A stretch of 64,000 nt of DNA from an uncultured Campylobacterales bacterium (GCA_947494995.1 CANLWY010000004.1:1-64000), one strand, 5' to 3'; shown: positions 8,898 to 19,185, counted from the first letter of the stretch. Program-made: numbers and translations. The notes: generated by a model not told the origin, from the sequence alone.

Positions 8898-10325
8898 ATG
8901 GGTAAATTTGTTAACAATACTGAAGAGTTTTTCAAATATTGTGAAGAGAATGAAGTTCAGTTTGTAGATTTTAGATTTACAGACTTAAAAGGTATGTGGC
9001 ATCACTTAACTTATATGATGAGTGCTGTAACTACTGATCAATTAGATTTCGGTATGCCTTTTGATGGTTCATCAGTTGATGCATGGCAACCAATTAATAA
9101 ATCGGATATGATTTTAAAACCTGATGTAGGAACTGCTTTTTTAGATCCTTTTACTGCTGATTCAACTATTATTGTATTTTGTGATGTATATGATATTTAT
9201 AAAGGTCAAATGTATGAGAAGTGTCCAAGATCTATTGCTAAAAAAGCATTAGAACATTTAAGTGAATCTGGTGTTGGAGATGAAGCATATTTTGGACCAG
9301 AAAATGAATTCTTTATTTTTGATGATGTTAAAATCATTGATTCTGTAAATGAGTCTTATTATAGAGTTGATTCAGAAGAGGGTGAGTGGTCAGATGCTAC
9401 TGATTACGAAGGTGGAAATATTGGTCATAGACCAAGAACAAAAGGTGGTTACTTCCCAGTACAACCTACAGATTCAATGGTTGACTTAAGAGCAGAAATG
9501 ATGCAAATCTTAGAGCAAGTTGGATTAGAAGTTGTTTTAGGACACCATGAAGTTGCACAAGCACAAGGTGAAATTGGTATCGTATTTGGAGACTTAATTG
9601 AAGCTGCAGATAACGTACAAAAATACAAGTATGTTTGTAAAATGGTTGCACACTTAAATGGTAAATCTTGTACATTTATGCCTAAGCCATTATTCGGTGA
9701 TAACGGAAATGGTATGCACGTACATCAATCAATTTGGAAAGATGGTAAAAACTTATTCTACAAAGAGGGTGAATATGGAAACCTTTCTGATATGGCAAGA
9801 CACTATGTAGGTGGTATCTTTAAACACGCAAGAGCTGTTGCTGCATTTACTAACCCATCAACAAACTCTTATAAGAGATTAATTCCAGGATTTGAAGCTC
9901 CTTCAATCTTAACTTACTCTTCTCAAAATAGATCTGCTTCTTGTAGAGTTCCTTATGGAGCTGGTGAAAAAGCAACAAGAATTGAGATGAGATTCCCAGA
10001 TTCAACTGCTTGTCCTTATTTAGCATTTGCTGCAATGTTAATGGCTGGTCTTGATGGTATTGCTAAAAAAATTGAGCCAATTGGTCCAATGGATGAAGAT
10101 TTATTTGAAATGCCTTTAGATGAGATTAGAGAAAGAGAAATTCCTCAAATGCCTCATACATTAAGAGGTTCATTAGAAGCATTAATTAGAGATAATGACT
10201 TCTTAAAACCAGTGTTTACTCAAGAAATGGTGGATGTATATCAACACTATAAATTTGAAACACAAGTTTGGCCTGATGAAGCTAGACCAACTCCATTTGA
10301 GTTTAAAACTACTTACTCTTGTTAG
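8898..10325 (+). CDS. glnA: type I glutamine synthetase
   Basis: GlnA (475 residues) condenses ammonia and glutamate to glutamine with ATP and forms dodecamers. It shows the N-terminal [13 protein letters not shown] and [10 protein letters not shown], the catalytic [22 protein letters not shown], the ATP-site block [17 protein letters not shown] and [10 protein letters not shown]. An AAGGAG ribosome site precedes the ATG, and a TACAAT -10 box lies at 8862-8867. It stands alone between a PHP gene and a strong terminator. It would assimilate the ammonia made by NrfA. Confidence 0.97.
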   Translation: MGKFVNNTEEFFKYCEENEVQFVDFRFTDLKGMWHHLTYMMSAVTTDQLDFGMPFDGSSVDAWQPINKSDMILKPDVGTAFLDPFTADSTIIVFCDVYDIYKGQMYEKCPRSIAKKALEHLSESGVGDEAYFGPENEFFIFDDVKIIDSVNESYYRVDSEEGEWSDATDYEGGNIGHRPRTKGGYFPVQPTDSMVDLRAEMMQILEQVGLEVVLGHHEVAQAQGEIGIVFGDLIEAADNVQKYKYVCKMVAHLNGKSCTFMPKPLFGDNGNGMHVHQSIWKDGKNLFYKEGEYGNLSDMARHYVGGIFKHARAVAAFTNPSTNSYKRLIPGFEAPSILTYSSQNRSASCRVPYGAGEKATRIEMRFPDSTACPYLAFAAMLMAGLDGIAKKIEPIGPMDEDLFEMPLDEIREREIPQMPHTLRGSLEALIRDNDFLKPVFTQEMVDVYQHYKFETQVWPDEARPTPFEFKTTYSC

Positions 10326-10343
10326 TATTTTAACTTTTAAAAT

Positions 10344-10378
10344 AAAAAAGGCTAGTTCATTTGAACTAGCCTTTTTTT
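10344..10378. terminator. bidirectional intrinsic terminator between glnA and mrcA
   Basis: GGCTAGTTCA (10350-10359) pairs with TGAACTAGCC (10362-10371). The stem has a run of A on the left and a run of T on the right, so it can stop transcripts from both sides. It lies between convergent glnA and the class A penicillin-binding protein gene. Confidence 0.9.
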
Positions 10379-10400
10379 ATGTTTGAAAATATAATAGATA

Positions 10401-12413
10401 TTAAAACTCTATTATATCTCCTTCTTCTGAAGCTTCATCAAAAATAGGTTCATCTGGAATTTCAATTTCTGGAAGAGGTGAAATATCAGTATAGTACTCT
10501 TTTTTCCCTTTTATAATTGATGATTTCACATTTTTTGGTACTTTAAAATTTCTATCAATTTCAGGATGGATTTCTAAGTATTTTTTATAAAAGTGTGCAA
10601 AGGCTGGTGCTGCTGTTGTTCCTCCCCCTTCACTTCTTCTCATTGGAGTATTATTGTCTTTTCCATAATAAACAATTGTTTGAATAGTAGGAGAGAACCC
10701 ACAAAACCATGCATCAATATTATCATTTGTGGTCCCTGTTTTCCCTGCAAGTTCTAAACCTTTAACTTGGGCACGTCTTCCTGTTCCTTTTGTTACAACA
10801 TCTTTTAGAATAGATTGCATTAAAAAAGTTTGTTCAGAAGAATTTACATAGTGTGTTTCCGGTTCAAAAGTAATGGTATCCCCAGTATTTGTCTTAATAG
10901 AGTTAATCATATATGGAGTAACTTGTAAACCATTATTTGAAAATACACTATAAGCTTTTGATAGCTTAAGTGGTGATATTGAAAATGATCCTAGTGTAAT
11001 AGATAGATCCCTTGGCATACCAGTAATACCGTATGATTCTAAACCTTTATACATATCAGCAATTCCAACTTCTGTAACAAGATTAATTGTTGCAAGATTT
11101 CTAGATTTTATTAAAGATTCTCTTAGGCTAAGTACTCCTTTAAAGTTTCCTCCATAGTTTTTAGGTTGCCATTTTTTCTTTTGACCTTTATTATCTTTGT
11201 AGTCATATGTTCTTCCAATATCAACTAATTCAGAAGCAGGTGAATATCCTAAGTCAAGTGCAGTTTGATAAAGAAAAGGTTTAGCAGCAGATCCAGGTTG
11301 TCTTTTACTCTGAACTGCTCTATTAAAAGAAGACTCTTTATAGTTTGTTCCTCCTACTAAAGCTAATATTTTACCTGTTGAATTTTCTATTGAAACTATT
11401 GCTCCATTTAAACTTTCTACAAAATAACCTTCTTCCACAGGCTTTTTATTTTTATCAACATTATTTCTTTTATTTTTTTGTAACTTTTTATCTCTTTTTA
11501 TAATATTGTCATATCCTAATTTAAGTGCATCTCGTGCAATTTCTTGTGCATCTAAATCTATTGTAAGGTGAACTTCATATCCTCCTGTTCTGATATTTTT
11601 TATATCTTTTTGTAAGGTCTTTATTGCATAATCAACAATATATGGAGCTTTGTTTTTTGTTAATGTATCATCATAAACTGTAGGGATGTAATTTATTGCA
11701 TATTCATATTCATTTTTATTTATCCAGCCTAGTGTATGCATTCTTTTTACAACTTGATTTGCTCTTGTTAATGCAAATTTTAAGTTTTTAGTTGGTGCAT
11801 AAAAACTTGGTGCTTTTGGAAGGCCCACTAAAATAGCAATCTCTTTAATATTTAACTCATATAAGTTTTTTCTAAAATATCCTTGTGCTGCTGTTTTTAT
11901 CCCATAATAACTATGACCAAAATAGACTTGGTTTAGATATCTCTCAAGAATTTCTTCTTTTGTTAATATAGTTTCAAGTCTTATTGCAAGTAAAGCTTCT
12001 TTTAGTTTTCTCATTAATTTTTTTTCACTACTTAATACAAGTTGCTTAATTAATTGTTGAGTTAAAGTACTTGCTCCTTCTGCATAACCTCCAGCTTTGA
12101 TATTTTTTATCATTGCTCTTGAAATAGCATCTGGGTTAACACCATAATGTTCAAAAAATTGAGTATCTTCAATTGCAACAAGCGCTTCTACAACACGAGC
12201 GGGAATATCTTCATACTTAACATATAATCTGTGCTCTTTATCAAAAATATTGGCAATTAGTTTTCCATTTTTGTCAAAAAATTGTGTTGTTTTTGGAGGG
12301 TTGTATTCAATTACTTTATTTACATCAAACCTTATATCATTATAGAGTTTTAGAAGCCAACCTGCAACACCAAGTATTACTAATAGTAAAAAGGTGAAAA
12401 TATATTTCATCAT
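10401..12413 (-). CDS. mrcA: class A penicillin-binding protein 1A
   Basis: This bifunctional 670-residue enzyme polymerises and cross-links peptidoglycan. It has an N-terminal membrane anchor (about 5-22) and a GT51 glycosyltransferase domain with the catalytic IEDTQFFEHYG at 81-91 and EGASTLTQQLIKQ. The transpeptidase domain has SAAK within KRQPGSAAKPF, SRN and KTGTTND. An AGGAAA ribosome site precedes the first of two tandem ATG codons. The upstream ABC ATPase gene ends 3 bp before its start, so the two may be co-transcribed. Confidence 0.93.
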   Translation of the reverse strand: MMKYIFTFLLLVILGVAGWLLKLYNDIRFDVNKVIEYNPPKTTQFFDKNGKLIANIFDKEHRLYVKYEDIPARVVEALVAIEDTQFFEHYGVNPDAISRAMIKNIKAGGYAEGASTLTQQLIKQLVLSSEKKLMRKLKEALLAIRLETILTKEEILERYLNQVYFGHSYYGIKTAAQGYFRKNLYELNIKEIAILVGLPKAPSFYAPTKNLKFALTRANQVVKRMHTLGWINKNEYEYAINYIPTVYDDTLTKNKAPYIVDYAIKTLQKDIKNIRTGGYEVHLTIDLDAQEIARDALKLGYDNIIKRDKKLQKNKRNNVDKNKKPVEEGYFVESLNGAIVSIENSTGKILALVGGTNYKESSFNRAVQSKRQPGSAAKPFLYQTALDLGYSPASELVDIGRTYDYKDNKGQKKKWQPKNYGGNFKGVLSLRESLIKSRNLATINLVTEVGIADMYKGLESYGITGMPRDLSITLGSFSISPLKLSKAYSVFSNNGLQVTPYMINSIKTNTGDTITFEPETHYVNSSEQTFLMQSILKDVVTKGTGRRAQVKGLELAGKTGTTNDNIDAWFCGFSPTIQTIVYYGKDNNTPMRRSEGGGTTAAPAFAHFYKKYLEIHPEIDRNFKVPKNVKSSIIKGKKEYYTDISPLPEIEIPDEPIFDEASEEGDIIEF

Positions 12414-12416
12414 ACT

Positions 12417-13115
12417 TTATTTCCTAAATTCTTTATTCTTAAATGTAGAGTTAATGAGCTCTTTTGTGTAAGCTGTTTGGGGATTAGATAAAACTTCTAT
12501 AGTTTTTCCTCTTTCTATAACTTTTCCATTTTTTATTATAACTATGTCTTTACAAATACTCTTAATAGAGTTTATATCATGAGTTACAAAAAGAATTAAT
12601 ATATTTAATTCCTCTTGTAACTTATGTATTAAATTTAATATCAGTTTTTTTGATTTTTCATCAAGAGCTGTTGTAGGTTCATCAAGAAGTAGAAGTTTTA
12701 TATCATTGCTAAGTGCAATTGCAATTACTACTCTTTGAAGTTGTCCTCCACTTAGCTCACTTGGGAATCTATTTAAAAAATTCTCTTCAAGACCTACAAT
12801 TTTTAGAAGTTTTTTCTTCTTTTTATCTTCACAGAAAAATTGATTTTTTATTTTTGTCATAGGTGAAAGTGATGTAAAAGGATTTTGAGGAATAAATCCA
12901 ATGTTTGAAGAGTTAAGTTCAAATTTTGAATCTACATTAAAAATCATTTTTAAATTTGAAGGAAGTAGGTTTAAAATAGATTTTAAAGTTAAAGATTTTC
13001 CACTACCACTTTGTCCAATTAAGGCTGTAGAATGAGTTATATTAAAAGAGATATCAACTAACTTTTTTTCATTAGTTGATATTTGTAGTTTTTTTATATC
13101 TACAGCTTGACTCAC
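12417..13115 (-). CDS. ABC transporter ATPase, peptide/nickel type, orphan
   Basis: The 232-residue nucleotide-binding protein has the Walker A GQSGSGKS, signature LSGGQLQRVVIA, Walker B LLLLDEPTTALD and a downstream switch His in FVTHD. The order and wording resemble the DppD/OppD/NikD branch, but it is shorter and lacks the C-terminal oligopeptide extension. No permease or binding protein lies nearby, so the substrate cannot be read from context. The start is GTG, overlapping the gpmI stop by 1 bp. Confidence 0.8.
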   Translation of the reverse strand: MSQAVDIKKLQISTNEKKLVDISFNITHSTALIGQSGSGKSLTLKSILNLLPSNLKMIFNVDSKFELNSSNIGFIPQNPFTSLSPMTKIKNQFFCEDKKKKKLLKIVGLEENFLNRFPSELSGGQLQRVVIAIALSNDIKLLLLDEPTTALDEKSKKLILNLIHKLQEELNILILFVTHDINSIKSICKDIVIIKNGKVIERGKTIEVLSNPQTAYTKELINSTFKNKEFRK

Positions 13116-14590
13116 TATATTAAAGCTCCATCCATTTCAGCTGGTGCATCAAGTTGCATAAGTTTTAATACAGTAGGTGCTATGTTATTTAAGCTTCCAG
13201 TTTTAACTTCTCCAATGCCCTCTGCCATAATAAAACAGTATACATCCCCTACTGTATGATTTGTAAGAACTTTGCCACTTTCATCTTTCATCATTTCACA
13301 GTTTCCATGATCTGATGTTAAAATTAAGTTATACTCCAACTCTTGCGCTTTTTCAATAATTTGTCCTAATTCAGAATCTACAGCTTCAACAGCTTTAACT
13401 CCAGCTTCATAAATACCTGTATGTCCAACCATATCACCATTTGCAAAGTTTACAACAATAAAGTCAGTTCCTAGATCCATTGCTTTTCTTACTTCTACAC
13501 CAACTTCTGGTGCAGACATCTCTGGTTTTAAATCATATGTAGCTACATTTGGAGAAGGAATTAAAACTCTTGATTCATTTAATACTGGTTCTTCAACCCC
13601 TCCATTAAAGAAGAAGGTAACGTGAGCATACTTTTCTGTTTCTGCTGTATGAAGTTGAGATAAACCTGCATTTGAAATTACTTCTGCTAAAGTATTCTTA
13701 GGTGTTTCTTTTGGAAATAAAATTGGTAATGGAAGGTTTTTGTCATATTGTGTCATACTTGCAATATTTAAAGACTCTTTGAAGGTTTTAAATTCAGAAA
13801 ATTCACTATTTGCAATGGCATTTGAAATCTCTCTCATTCTATCTGATCTAAAATTACAGAAGATTATTCCATCATTTTCTTCAAATCCATTATATCCTTC
13901 AAAAGAAGTTGGTACAATAAATTCATCAAATATCTCTTCTTTGTAAGAGTCTTCTATTATAGATAGAACATCATTATTTGTTTTAGGGTTTGCAAAAGCC
14001 ATTGCATCGTGACCTTTTTGAACTCTTTCCCATCTTGAATCTCTATCCATAGTATAGTATCTTCCTGCAATTGTAGCAATAGAAATTTTATCATCACAAA
14101 TATCAATTAATTCTTGTACATATTTACTTGCACAGTTAGGTGCAACATCTCTTCCATCTGTAATTATATGAATAAATACTTTTTTTCCATTCTCTTTTGC
14201 AATTTTTGCAAGACCAATAATATGATTTATGTGAGAGTGTACTCCTCCATCGCTAATTAATCCAAGAAGATGTATGTTATTAGAGTTTTCAATAGTATTT
14301 TTAAGAACTTCATTATCTTTTAACGTATTTTCTTTTAGTGCAATGTTGATTTTTACTAAATCTTGATATAAAACTCTTCCTGAACCAATTGTCATATGTC
14401 CTACTTCTGAATTACCCATTTGCCCATCAGGAAGTCCTACATGCTCTCCATAAGTATGAATTAAAGAATATGGAACATTTTCAAATAGATAATCATACGT
14501 TGGTGTTGCTGCATTTTTAAATGCATTAAAATTTGTTGAATCGTTGTGACCTATACCATCAGTGATAACTAAGATAGCTTTTTTACTCAT
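13115..14590 (-). CDS. gpmI: 2,3-bisphosphoglycerate-independent phosphoglycerate mutase
   Basis: GpmI (491 residues) interconverts 3- and 2-phosphoglycerate using two Mn ions. The alkaline-phosphatase-like core is intact: the N-terminal ITDGIGHN metal site, GQMGNSEVGH with the phosphorylated Ser, ITDGRDV, FNFRSDR-type FCNFRSDRMRE, and the C-terminal VNFANGDMVGHTG and TSDHGNCE. It is divergent from mraY. The downstream ABC ATPase and mrcA genes follow almost without gaps. Confidence 0.96.
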   Translation of the reverse strand: MSKKAILVITDGIGHNDSTNFNAFKNAATPTYDYLFENVPYSLIHTYGEHVGLPDGQMGNSEVGHMTIGSGRVLYQDLVKINIALKENTLKDNEVLKNTIENSNNIHLLGLISDGGVHSHINHIIGLAKIAKENGKKVFIHIITDGRDVAPNCASKYVQELIDICDDKISIATIAGRYYTMDRDSRWERVQKGHDAMAFANPKTNNDVLSIIEDSYKEEIFDEFIVPTSFEGYNGFEENDGIIFCNFRSDRMREISNAIANSEFSEFKTFKESLNIASMTQYDKNLPLPILFPKETPKNTLAEVISNAGLSQLHTAETEKYAHVTFFFNGGVEEPVLNESRVLIPSPNVATYDLKPEMSAPEVGVEVRKAMDLGTDFIVVNFANGDMVGHTGIYEAGVKAVEAVDSELGQIIEKAQELEYNLILTSDHGNCEMMKDESGKVLTNHTVGDVYCFIMAEGIGEVKTGSLNNIAPTVLKLMQLDAPAEMDGALI

Positions 14591-14658
14591 TGTTTAAACC
14601 TTTTAAAACCTATATTGTATTATAATCTGCGCGATTATACCATTTTGAAGGTTTAAAT

Positions 14659-15720
14659 TTGTTTTATTGGATATATAGACACTTAGATATTAATATTTTT
14701 CAGTATATTTCAGTTAGGGCTGGAATAGCATTTTTTATTTCATTTATTTTAACGATGTATTTATTACCTAAATTTGTAAGATGGGCAAGGTCAAAAAACG
14801 CCTCTCAACCAATTTATGAATATGCACCTGATTCTCATCAGGAGAAAGCTGGAACACCTACAATGGGTGGTGTTGTTTTTATTTTTGCAACAATAATAGC
14901 TACTCTTTTAACAGTAAAATTAAATAACTTTTATGTAGTAGGAGCAATTTTAACACTAGGGTTATTCTCTTTTATTGGATTAAAAGATGATTATTCAAAA
15001 ATTGCTAAAAATGAAAATTCAGCTGGTTTAACTCCAAAAGCTAAGTTGATTCTACAGTTTTTTGCTGCTACTATAGTAGCTGGTATATTGATAGTTTATA
15101 ATCATACAACTACTTTATATACTCCATTTTATAAATATCCTATTTTTGATATGAGCTTTTTTGCACTTGTGTTTTGGGTTTTAGTTATGATTGCTGCTTC
15201 AAATGCAGTTAATTTAACTGATGGCTTAGATGGACTTGCTACTGTTCCTTCTATTATGGCTTTTGTTACACTTTCTGGAATAGTATATGTTTCAGGTCAT
15301 GCGATATTTTCTTCTTATCTTTTATTGCCAAATATTAAAACATCGGGCGAATTAGCTATTATTGGAACAGCCATGATAGGATCTTTAATAGCTTTCCTTT
15401 GGTATAACTGTCATCCTGCACAAGTTTTTATGGGAGATAGTGGCTCTTTACCAATAGGAGCATTTATGGGATATATGGCAATTGTAGCAAAATCGGAGAT
15501 TTTACTTGTATTGATTGGTCTAATATTTGTAATTGAAACGGTATCTGTAATATTACAAGTTGGTTCATATAAATTAAGACAAAAGAGAGTCTTTTTAATG
15601 GCTCCAATACATCATCACTTTGAAGAGAAAGGTTGGAAAGAGAATAAAATCATTGTTAGATTTTGGATTATATCTTTCATGGCAAATCTTGTAGCTCTTT
15701 TAAGTCTTAAAATTAGATAA
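14659..15720 (+). CDS. mraY: phospho-MurNAc-pentapeptide transferase MraY
   Basis: MraY (353 residues, about ten membrane segments) makes lipid I from UDP-MurNAc-pentapeptide and undecaprenyl phosphate. It shows AGTPTMGG, the catalytic Asp pair in [29 protein letters not shown] and MAPIHHHFE. The start codon is TTG, supported by a GAAGG ribosome site 7 bp upstream and by the normal N-terminal length. murD follows after 67 bp, as in classical cell-wall clusters. Confidence 0.95.
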   Translation: MFYWIYRHLDINIFQYISVRAGIAFFISFILTMYLLPKFVRWARSKNASQPIYEYAPDSHQEKAGTPTMGGVVFIFATIIATLLTVKLNNFYVVGAILTLGLFSFIGLKDDYSKIAKNENSAGLTPKAKLILQFFAATIVAGILIVYNHTTTLYTPFYKYPIFDMSFFALVFWVLVMIAASNAVNLTDGLDGLATVPSIMAFVTLSGIVYVSGHAIFSSYLLLPNIKTSGELAIIGTAMIGSLIAFLWYNCHPAQVFMGDSGSLPIGAFMGYMAIVAKSEILLVLIGLIFVIETVSVILQVGSYKLRQKRVFLMAPIHHHFEEKGWKENKIIVRFWIISFMANLVALLSLKIR

Positions 15721-15787
15721 TCTATAATAAAGAGTATTAGCTACTTTTTTGTACATAATATAAATCTTCAAACTTGGGAGAAATTAA

Positions 15788-16948
15788 ATGATAAGAGTTC
15801 TTGGTAAAGGTGGAACAGCACAAGCTGTAAAAGAGAAGTTTGATGAGGTTACCTTATATGATGATAGTGATTTTGTTAAATATGATTTAGAATCAAATGA
15901 TATAACTATTGTAAGTCCAGGTATACCACCATATAATGAAATGGTACAAAAAGCTAAAAATCTTCAAAGTGATTATGACCTATTTGCTGATACTATGCCT
16001 TTTTCAATCTGGATATCAGGTACAAATGGAAAAACTACAACAACCCAAATGATTCAACATCTCTTGGAAGATAAAGGGAGTGTATGCGGTGGAAATATTG
16101 GAACAGCAATATCATTGCTTGATGAAAAAGCTCCAATATGGATATTAGAAACATCTTCTTTTACTTTTCATTATATAAAAAAAGCAAAACCTTCATTGTA
16201 TATACTCTTACCTATAAGTGAAGATCATATTTCGTGGCATGGTTCATATGAAGAGTATAGAAAAGCAAAATTAAAACCTCTAGACATGATGATTGAGGGT
16301 GAAATTGCAATTATTCCTGAAGAGTTTAAAGATTATCCAACAAGTGCTTATAAGATTACATATAAGAACTCCGATGATTTATGTTCAATATTTGAAATTG
16401 ATAAAGAAGAAGTCAATTTTAAAGAACCTTTTTTATTGGATGCAATTTTAGCTCTTGCCTCAAAAAAGATCATCTTTGATGAGGTTGATTATAAAAAGAT
16501 TAATACTTATAAAGTTGATGAGCATAAAGTTGAAGAGTTTTATGATAAAGAACATAGACTTTGGATAAATGATTCAAAAGCAACAAATATTGATGCAACA
16601 ATAAATGCATTAGCCTCTTATATAGATAAAAAGATATATTTAATACTAGGAGGAGATGATAAGGGTGCAAATTTAGAACCAATGTTTAAATATATAAAAG
16701 ATTTAGATGTAGAAATTTTTGCTATAGGAAGTAACTTTGAGAAGATTACTTCTTATTGTAAAAAATTTGATATAAAATTTTGTGAGTCAAAAAAATTGCA
16801 AAAATCAGTTTATGATATTGCATCGAAGCACGATAAAAACAGTGTTGCAATACTTTCTCCTGCGGCATCTTCTCTTGATCAATTTCCTTCTTATGCAGTA
16901 AGAGGAAAAGAATTTAAAAACTTTGTTAATAGTTTAAGCAAACTTTAA
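15788..16948 (+). CDS. murD: UDP-MurNAc-L-alanine:D-glutamate ligase MurD
   Basis: MurD (386 residues) adds D-Glu to UDP-MurNAc-L-Ala. The ATP loop SGTNGKTTTTQM lies near residue 80, followed by LETSSF, ISEDHISWHG, NDSKATN and the C-terminal SPAASSLDQF motif that binds D-Glu. It is shorter than the E. coli enzyme because the N-terminal domain is trimmed. A GGGAG site precedes the ATG. It is the last gene before the tRNA-tuf block. Confidence 0.93.
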   Translation: MIRVLGKGGTAQAVKEKFDEVTLYDDSDFVKYDLESNDITIVSPGIPPYNEMVQKAKNLQSDYDLFADTMPFSIWISGTNGKTTTTQMIQHLLEDKGSVCGGNIGTAISLLDEKAPIWILETSSFTFHYIKKAKPSLYILLPISEDHISWHGSYEEYRKAKLKPLDMMIEGEIAIIPEEFKDYPTSAYKITYKNSDDLCSIFEIDKEEVNFKEPFLLDAILALASKKIIFDEVDYKKINTYKVDEHKVEEFYDKEHRLWINDSKATNIDATINALASYIDKKIYLILGGDDKGANLEPMFKYIKDLDVEIFAIGSNFEKITSYCKKFDIKFCESKKLQKSVYDIASKHDKNSVAILSPAASSLDQFPSYAVRGKEFKNFVNSLSKL

Positions 16949-16960
16949 TGAAGGTCTGTA

Positions 16961-16966
16961 TATAAT
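16961..16966 (+). promoter_or_regulatory. probable -10 box of the tRNA-tuf operon
   Basis: A perfect TATAAT lies just after murD and about 40 bp before the first tRNA. A predicted start near 16973 would give a short leader with a small GACGC/GCGTA hairpin before tRNA-Phe. A recognisable -35 is not evident, which is common in this phylum. Confidence 0.4.
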
Positions 16967-17005
16967 TTCACTCCAATTTAGGAAGGACGCATACAAAAGC
17001 GTAAC

Positions 17006-17081
17006 GGCTCGGTAGCTCAGTCGGTAGAGCAAAGGACTGAAAATCCTTGTGTCGGCAGTTCGATTCTGCCCCGCGCCACCA
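17006..17081 (+). tRNA. tRNA-Phe (GAA)
   Basis: This is a 76-nt cloverleaf with D arm GCTC/GAGC, anticodon stem AAGGA/TCCTT, loop CTGAAAA, T arm GGCAG/CTGCC and an encoded CCA end. The acceptor stem GGCTCGG/CCGCGCC has one T-C mismatch at pair 4-69. Confidence 0.95.
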
Positions 17082-17097
17082 CTTAAATTGACTGGAT

Positions 17098-17174
17098 GCT
17101 GATGTAGCTCAGTTGGCTAGAGCAGCTGATTTGTAATCAGCAGGTCGGGGGTTCGACTCCCTTCATCAGCTCCA
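17098..17174 (+). tRNA. tRNA-Thr (TGT)
   Basis: The 77-nt cloverleaf has a perfect acceptor stem GCTGATG/CATCAGC, anticodon loop TTTGTAA and an encoded CCA. Confidence 0.96.
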
Positions 17175-17239
17175 TTTTTATTAATGTCGTGCGTAGTCTT
17201 AAAGACCAGCGCTTGACCAGAACAATAATATTTTTCAAC

Positions 17240-17324
17240 GGTGAGGTTGGAGAGTGGTCAAATCCAGGAGACTGTAAATCTCCCGCCTATGGCTTCGAAG
17301 GTTCAAATCCTTCTCTCACCACCA
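17240..17324 (+). tRNA. tRNA-Tyr (GTA)
   Basis: The 85-nt class II tRNA has a long variable arm. Its anticodon stem is GGAGA/TCTCC around CTGTAAA, the acceptor is GGTGAGG/TCTCACC and CCA is encoded. Confidence 0.95.
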
Positions 17325-17335
17325 CGTAAATGCGT

Positions 17336-17412
<77 letters not shown>

Positions 17413-17433
17413 TTTTTTTATTTATTGTTTACT

Positions 17434-17494
17434 GGGAGCTGAGTTATAACGCAAGAAATTGTATAACTCTACAAAATTTTTATATTTATCTCCC
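17434..17494 (+). other. structured spacer between tRNA-Gly and tuf
   Basis: GAGTTATA (17441-17448) pairs perfectly with TATAACTC (17462-17469), and an outer GGGAG (17434-17438) can close with CTCCC (17490-17494). The nested fold has no T run behind it. The whole 262-bp gap to tuf has no open reading frame and may be a processed operon spacer or a small RNA. Confidence 0.35.
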
Positions 17495-17597
17495 AATTAA
17501 TATTATATTTAGCATACTTTAAGTAGAATATGCGACCACAAATTAATTTAGCATTGAATTTGCTAGATATTTTGTACATTATAAAACAAAATAATCC

Positions 17598-17639
17598 CCC
17601 TCTGAATAGAGAAGCCATTGGGCTTATCTACTCAGAGGG
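17598..17639 (+). promoter_or_regulatory. long hairpin in the tuf leader
   Basis: CCCTCTGA (17598-17605) pairs with TCAGAGGG (17632-17639). The stem continues inward as TAGA/TCTA and AAGCC/GGCTT around a 4-nt loop, broken by two small mismatches. It ends about 35 nt before the tuf ATG. It may be a processing or regulatory structure; it is not followed directly by a T run. Confidence 0.5.
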
Positions 17640-17674
17640 CAATAACCAAAACAAAATTTTTTAAGGGGAATTTT

Positions 17675-18883
17675 ATGGCAAAAGAAAAATTCGAGCGAAG
17701 TAAACCGCACGTAAATATTGGTACTATTGGTCACGTTGACCACGGTAAAACTACATTAACAGCTGCTATCACTATGTGTTTAGGGCTTAAAAATGGTCAA
17801 GCTACTATGGATTACGATCAAATTGATAACGCTCCAGAAGAAAGAGAAAGAGGAATTACAATTGCTACTTCTCACGTTGAGTATGAAACTGAAACTAGAC
17901 ACTACGCTCACGTAGATTGTCCAGGTCACGCCGATTATGTTAAAAACATGATTACTGGTGCTGCTCAAATGGATGGTGCTATTTTAGTTATTGCTTCAAC
18001 TGATGGACCTATGGCTCAAACAAGAGAGCACATCTTATTATCTAAGCAAGTTGGTGTTCCATACATCGTTGTATTCTTAAACAAAGAAGATCAATTAGAT
18101 GACGAAGATAAAGAAGAGATGTTAGAATTAGTTGAAATGGAAGTAAGAGAATTACTTTCTGAGTATGATTTCCCAGGTGATGACACTCCAATCGTTGCAG
18201 GTTCTGCATTCCAAGCATTAGAAGAAGCTAAAGCTGGTACAGCTGGTGAGTGGTCAGAAAAAATCTACCAATTAATGGCAGAAGTTGACGCTTATATCCC
18301 AACTCCAGAAAGATCTACTGAAAAAGATTACTTAATGCCTGTAGAAGATGTATTCTCTATCTCAGGAAGAGGTACAGTTGTTACTGGTGCTATCTCTCAA
18401 GGTACAGTTAGATTAGGTGATGAAATTGAAATCGTTGGATTAAAAGATACTGTTAAGACTACGGTAACTGGTATTGAAATGTTTAGAAAAGAAATGGATT
18501 ACGCTGAAGCTGGTGATAATGCAGGTATTCTTTTAAGAGGTATTAAAAAAGAAGACGTTCAAAGAGGACAAGTTCTTGTTAAGCCAGGATCAATTACTCC
18601 ACATACTGAATTCAGAGGGGAAGTATATATCCTTTCTAAAGAGGAAGGTGGTAGACACACTCCATTCTTCTCAGGGTATAGACCACAATTTTATGTAAGA
18701 ACAACAGACGTTACTGGTTCTTGTACTTTACCTGAAGGTACTGAAATGGTTATGCCAGGTGATAACGTTGAAATGACTGTTGCATTAGTTGCACCAATCG
18801 CTCTTGAAAAGGGAACTCAGTTCGCTATTAGAGAAGGTGGAAGAACTGTTGGTGCTGGAGTTGTTGCTGAAATTATCAAGTAA
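17675..18883 (+). CDS. tuf: elongation factor Tu
   Basis: EF-Tu (402 residues) is the GTPase that brings aminoacyl-tRNA to the ribosome. GTP motifs are [18 protein letters not shown] and NKED, followed by the two beta-barrel domains. The start is the ATG of [14 protein letters not shown], set by AAGGGG at 17663-17668; an in-frame TTG at 17618 lies inside the leader hairpin and is not used. Many codons are the preferred ones, as expected for a highly expressed gene. Confidence 0.98.
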   Translation: MAKEKFERSKPHVNIGTIGHVDHGKTTLTAAITMCLGLKNGQATMDYDQIDNAPEERERGITIATSHVEYETETRHYAHVDCPGHADYVKNMITGAAQMDGAILVIASTDGPMAQTREHILLSKQVGVPYIVVFLNKEDQLDDEDKEEMLELVEMEVRELLSEYDFPGDDTPIVAGSAFQALEEAKAGTAGEWSEKIYQLMAEVDAYIPTPERSTEKDYLMPVEDVFSISGRGTVVTGAISQGTVRLGDEIEIVGLKDTVKTTVTGIEMFRKEMDYAEAGDNAGILLRGIKKEDVQRGQVLVKPGSITPHTEFRGEVYILSKEEGGRHTPFFSGYRPQFYVRTTDVTGSCTLPEGTEMVMPGDNVEMTVALVAPIALEKGTQFAIREGGRTVGAGVVAEIIK

Positions 18884-18892
18884 GGATAACTT

Positions 18893-19063
18893 ATGGGTAA
18901 CGGAGTAAGCATTAAGATTGGACTTAAATGTGAAGAGTGTGGTGATATTAACTACACTACTTACAAAAATCCAAAGACTTATACAGAAAAAATGGCTATT
19001 AAAAAATATAGCCCAAGATTAAAAAAACACACTATTCATAAAGAAGTTAAGTTAAAGTCGTAA
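18893..19063 (+). CDS. rpmG: ribosomal protein bL33
   Basis: The 56-residue protein reads [20 protein letters not shown] and continues with the basic [20 protein letters not shown]. It keeps the CEEC pair, but the second Cys pair of the zinc-binding L33 type is lost. An AAGGATAA site overlaps the tuf stop. Its place between tuf and tRNA-Trp/secE is the usual one. Confidence 0.93.
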   Translation: MGNGVSIKIGLKCEECGDINYTTYKNPKTYTEKMAIKKYSPRLKKHTIHKEVKLKS

Positions 19064-19109
19064 GACTTTAACTTAACCTTTATTGTGCAGGTAACTGCAA
19101 AACTCAACT

Positions 19110-19185
19110 AGGTCAGTAGCTCCAATGGTAGAGCGCCGGATTCCAAATCCGATGGTTGGGGGTTCGAGTCCCTCCTGGCCTGCCA
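19110..19185 (+). tRNA. tRNA-Trp (CCA)
   Basis: The 76-nt cloverleaf has acceptor AGGTCAG/CTGGCCT, anticodon loop TTCCAAA and an encoded CCA. It sits between rpmG and secE as in many bacteria. Confidence 0.96.

Noticed and set aside
9466-10035. minus-strand reading frames inside glnA and similar leucine- or serine-rich frames opposite rpoB, rplA, nap and hyf genes
   Set aside because: They lie antisense to well-supported genes, have low-complexity composition typical of shadow frames, and match no family.
12417-13115. assigning the orphan ATPase to nickel or peptide uptake
   Set aside because: No permease or binding protein is adjacent, and sequence motifs alone do not separate the substrates.
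17618-17674. longer N terminus for EF-Tu from an in-frame TTG
   Set aside because: It would translate through the leader hairpin. The ATG at 17675 has a strong ribosome site and gives the family-standard start.
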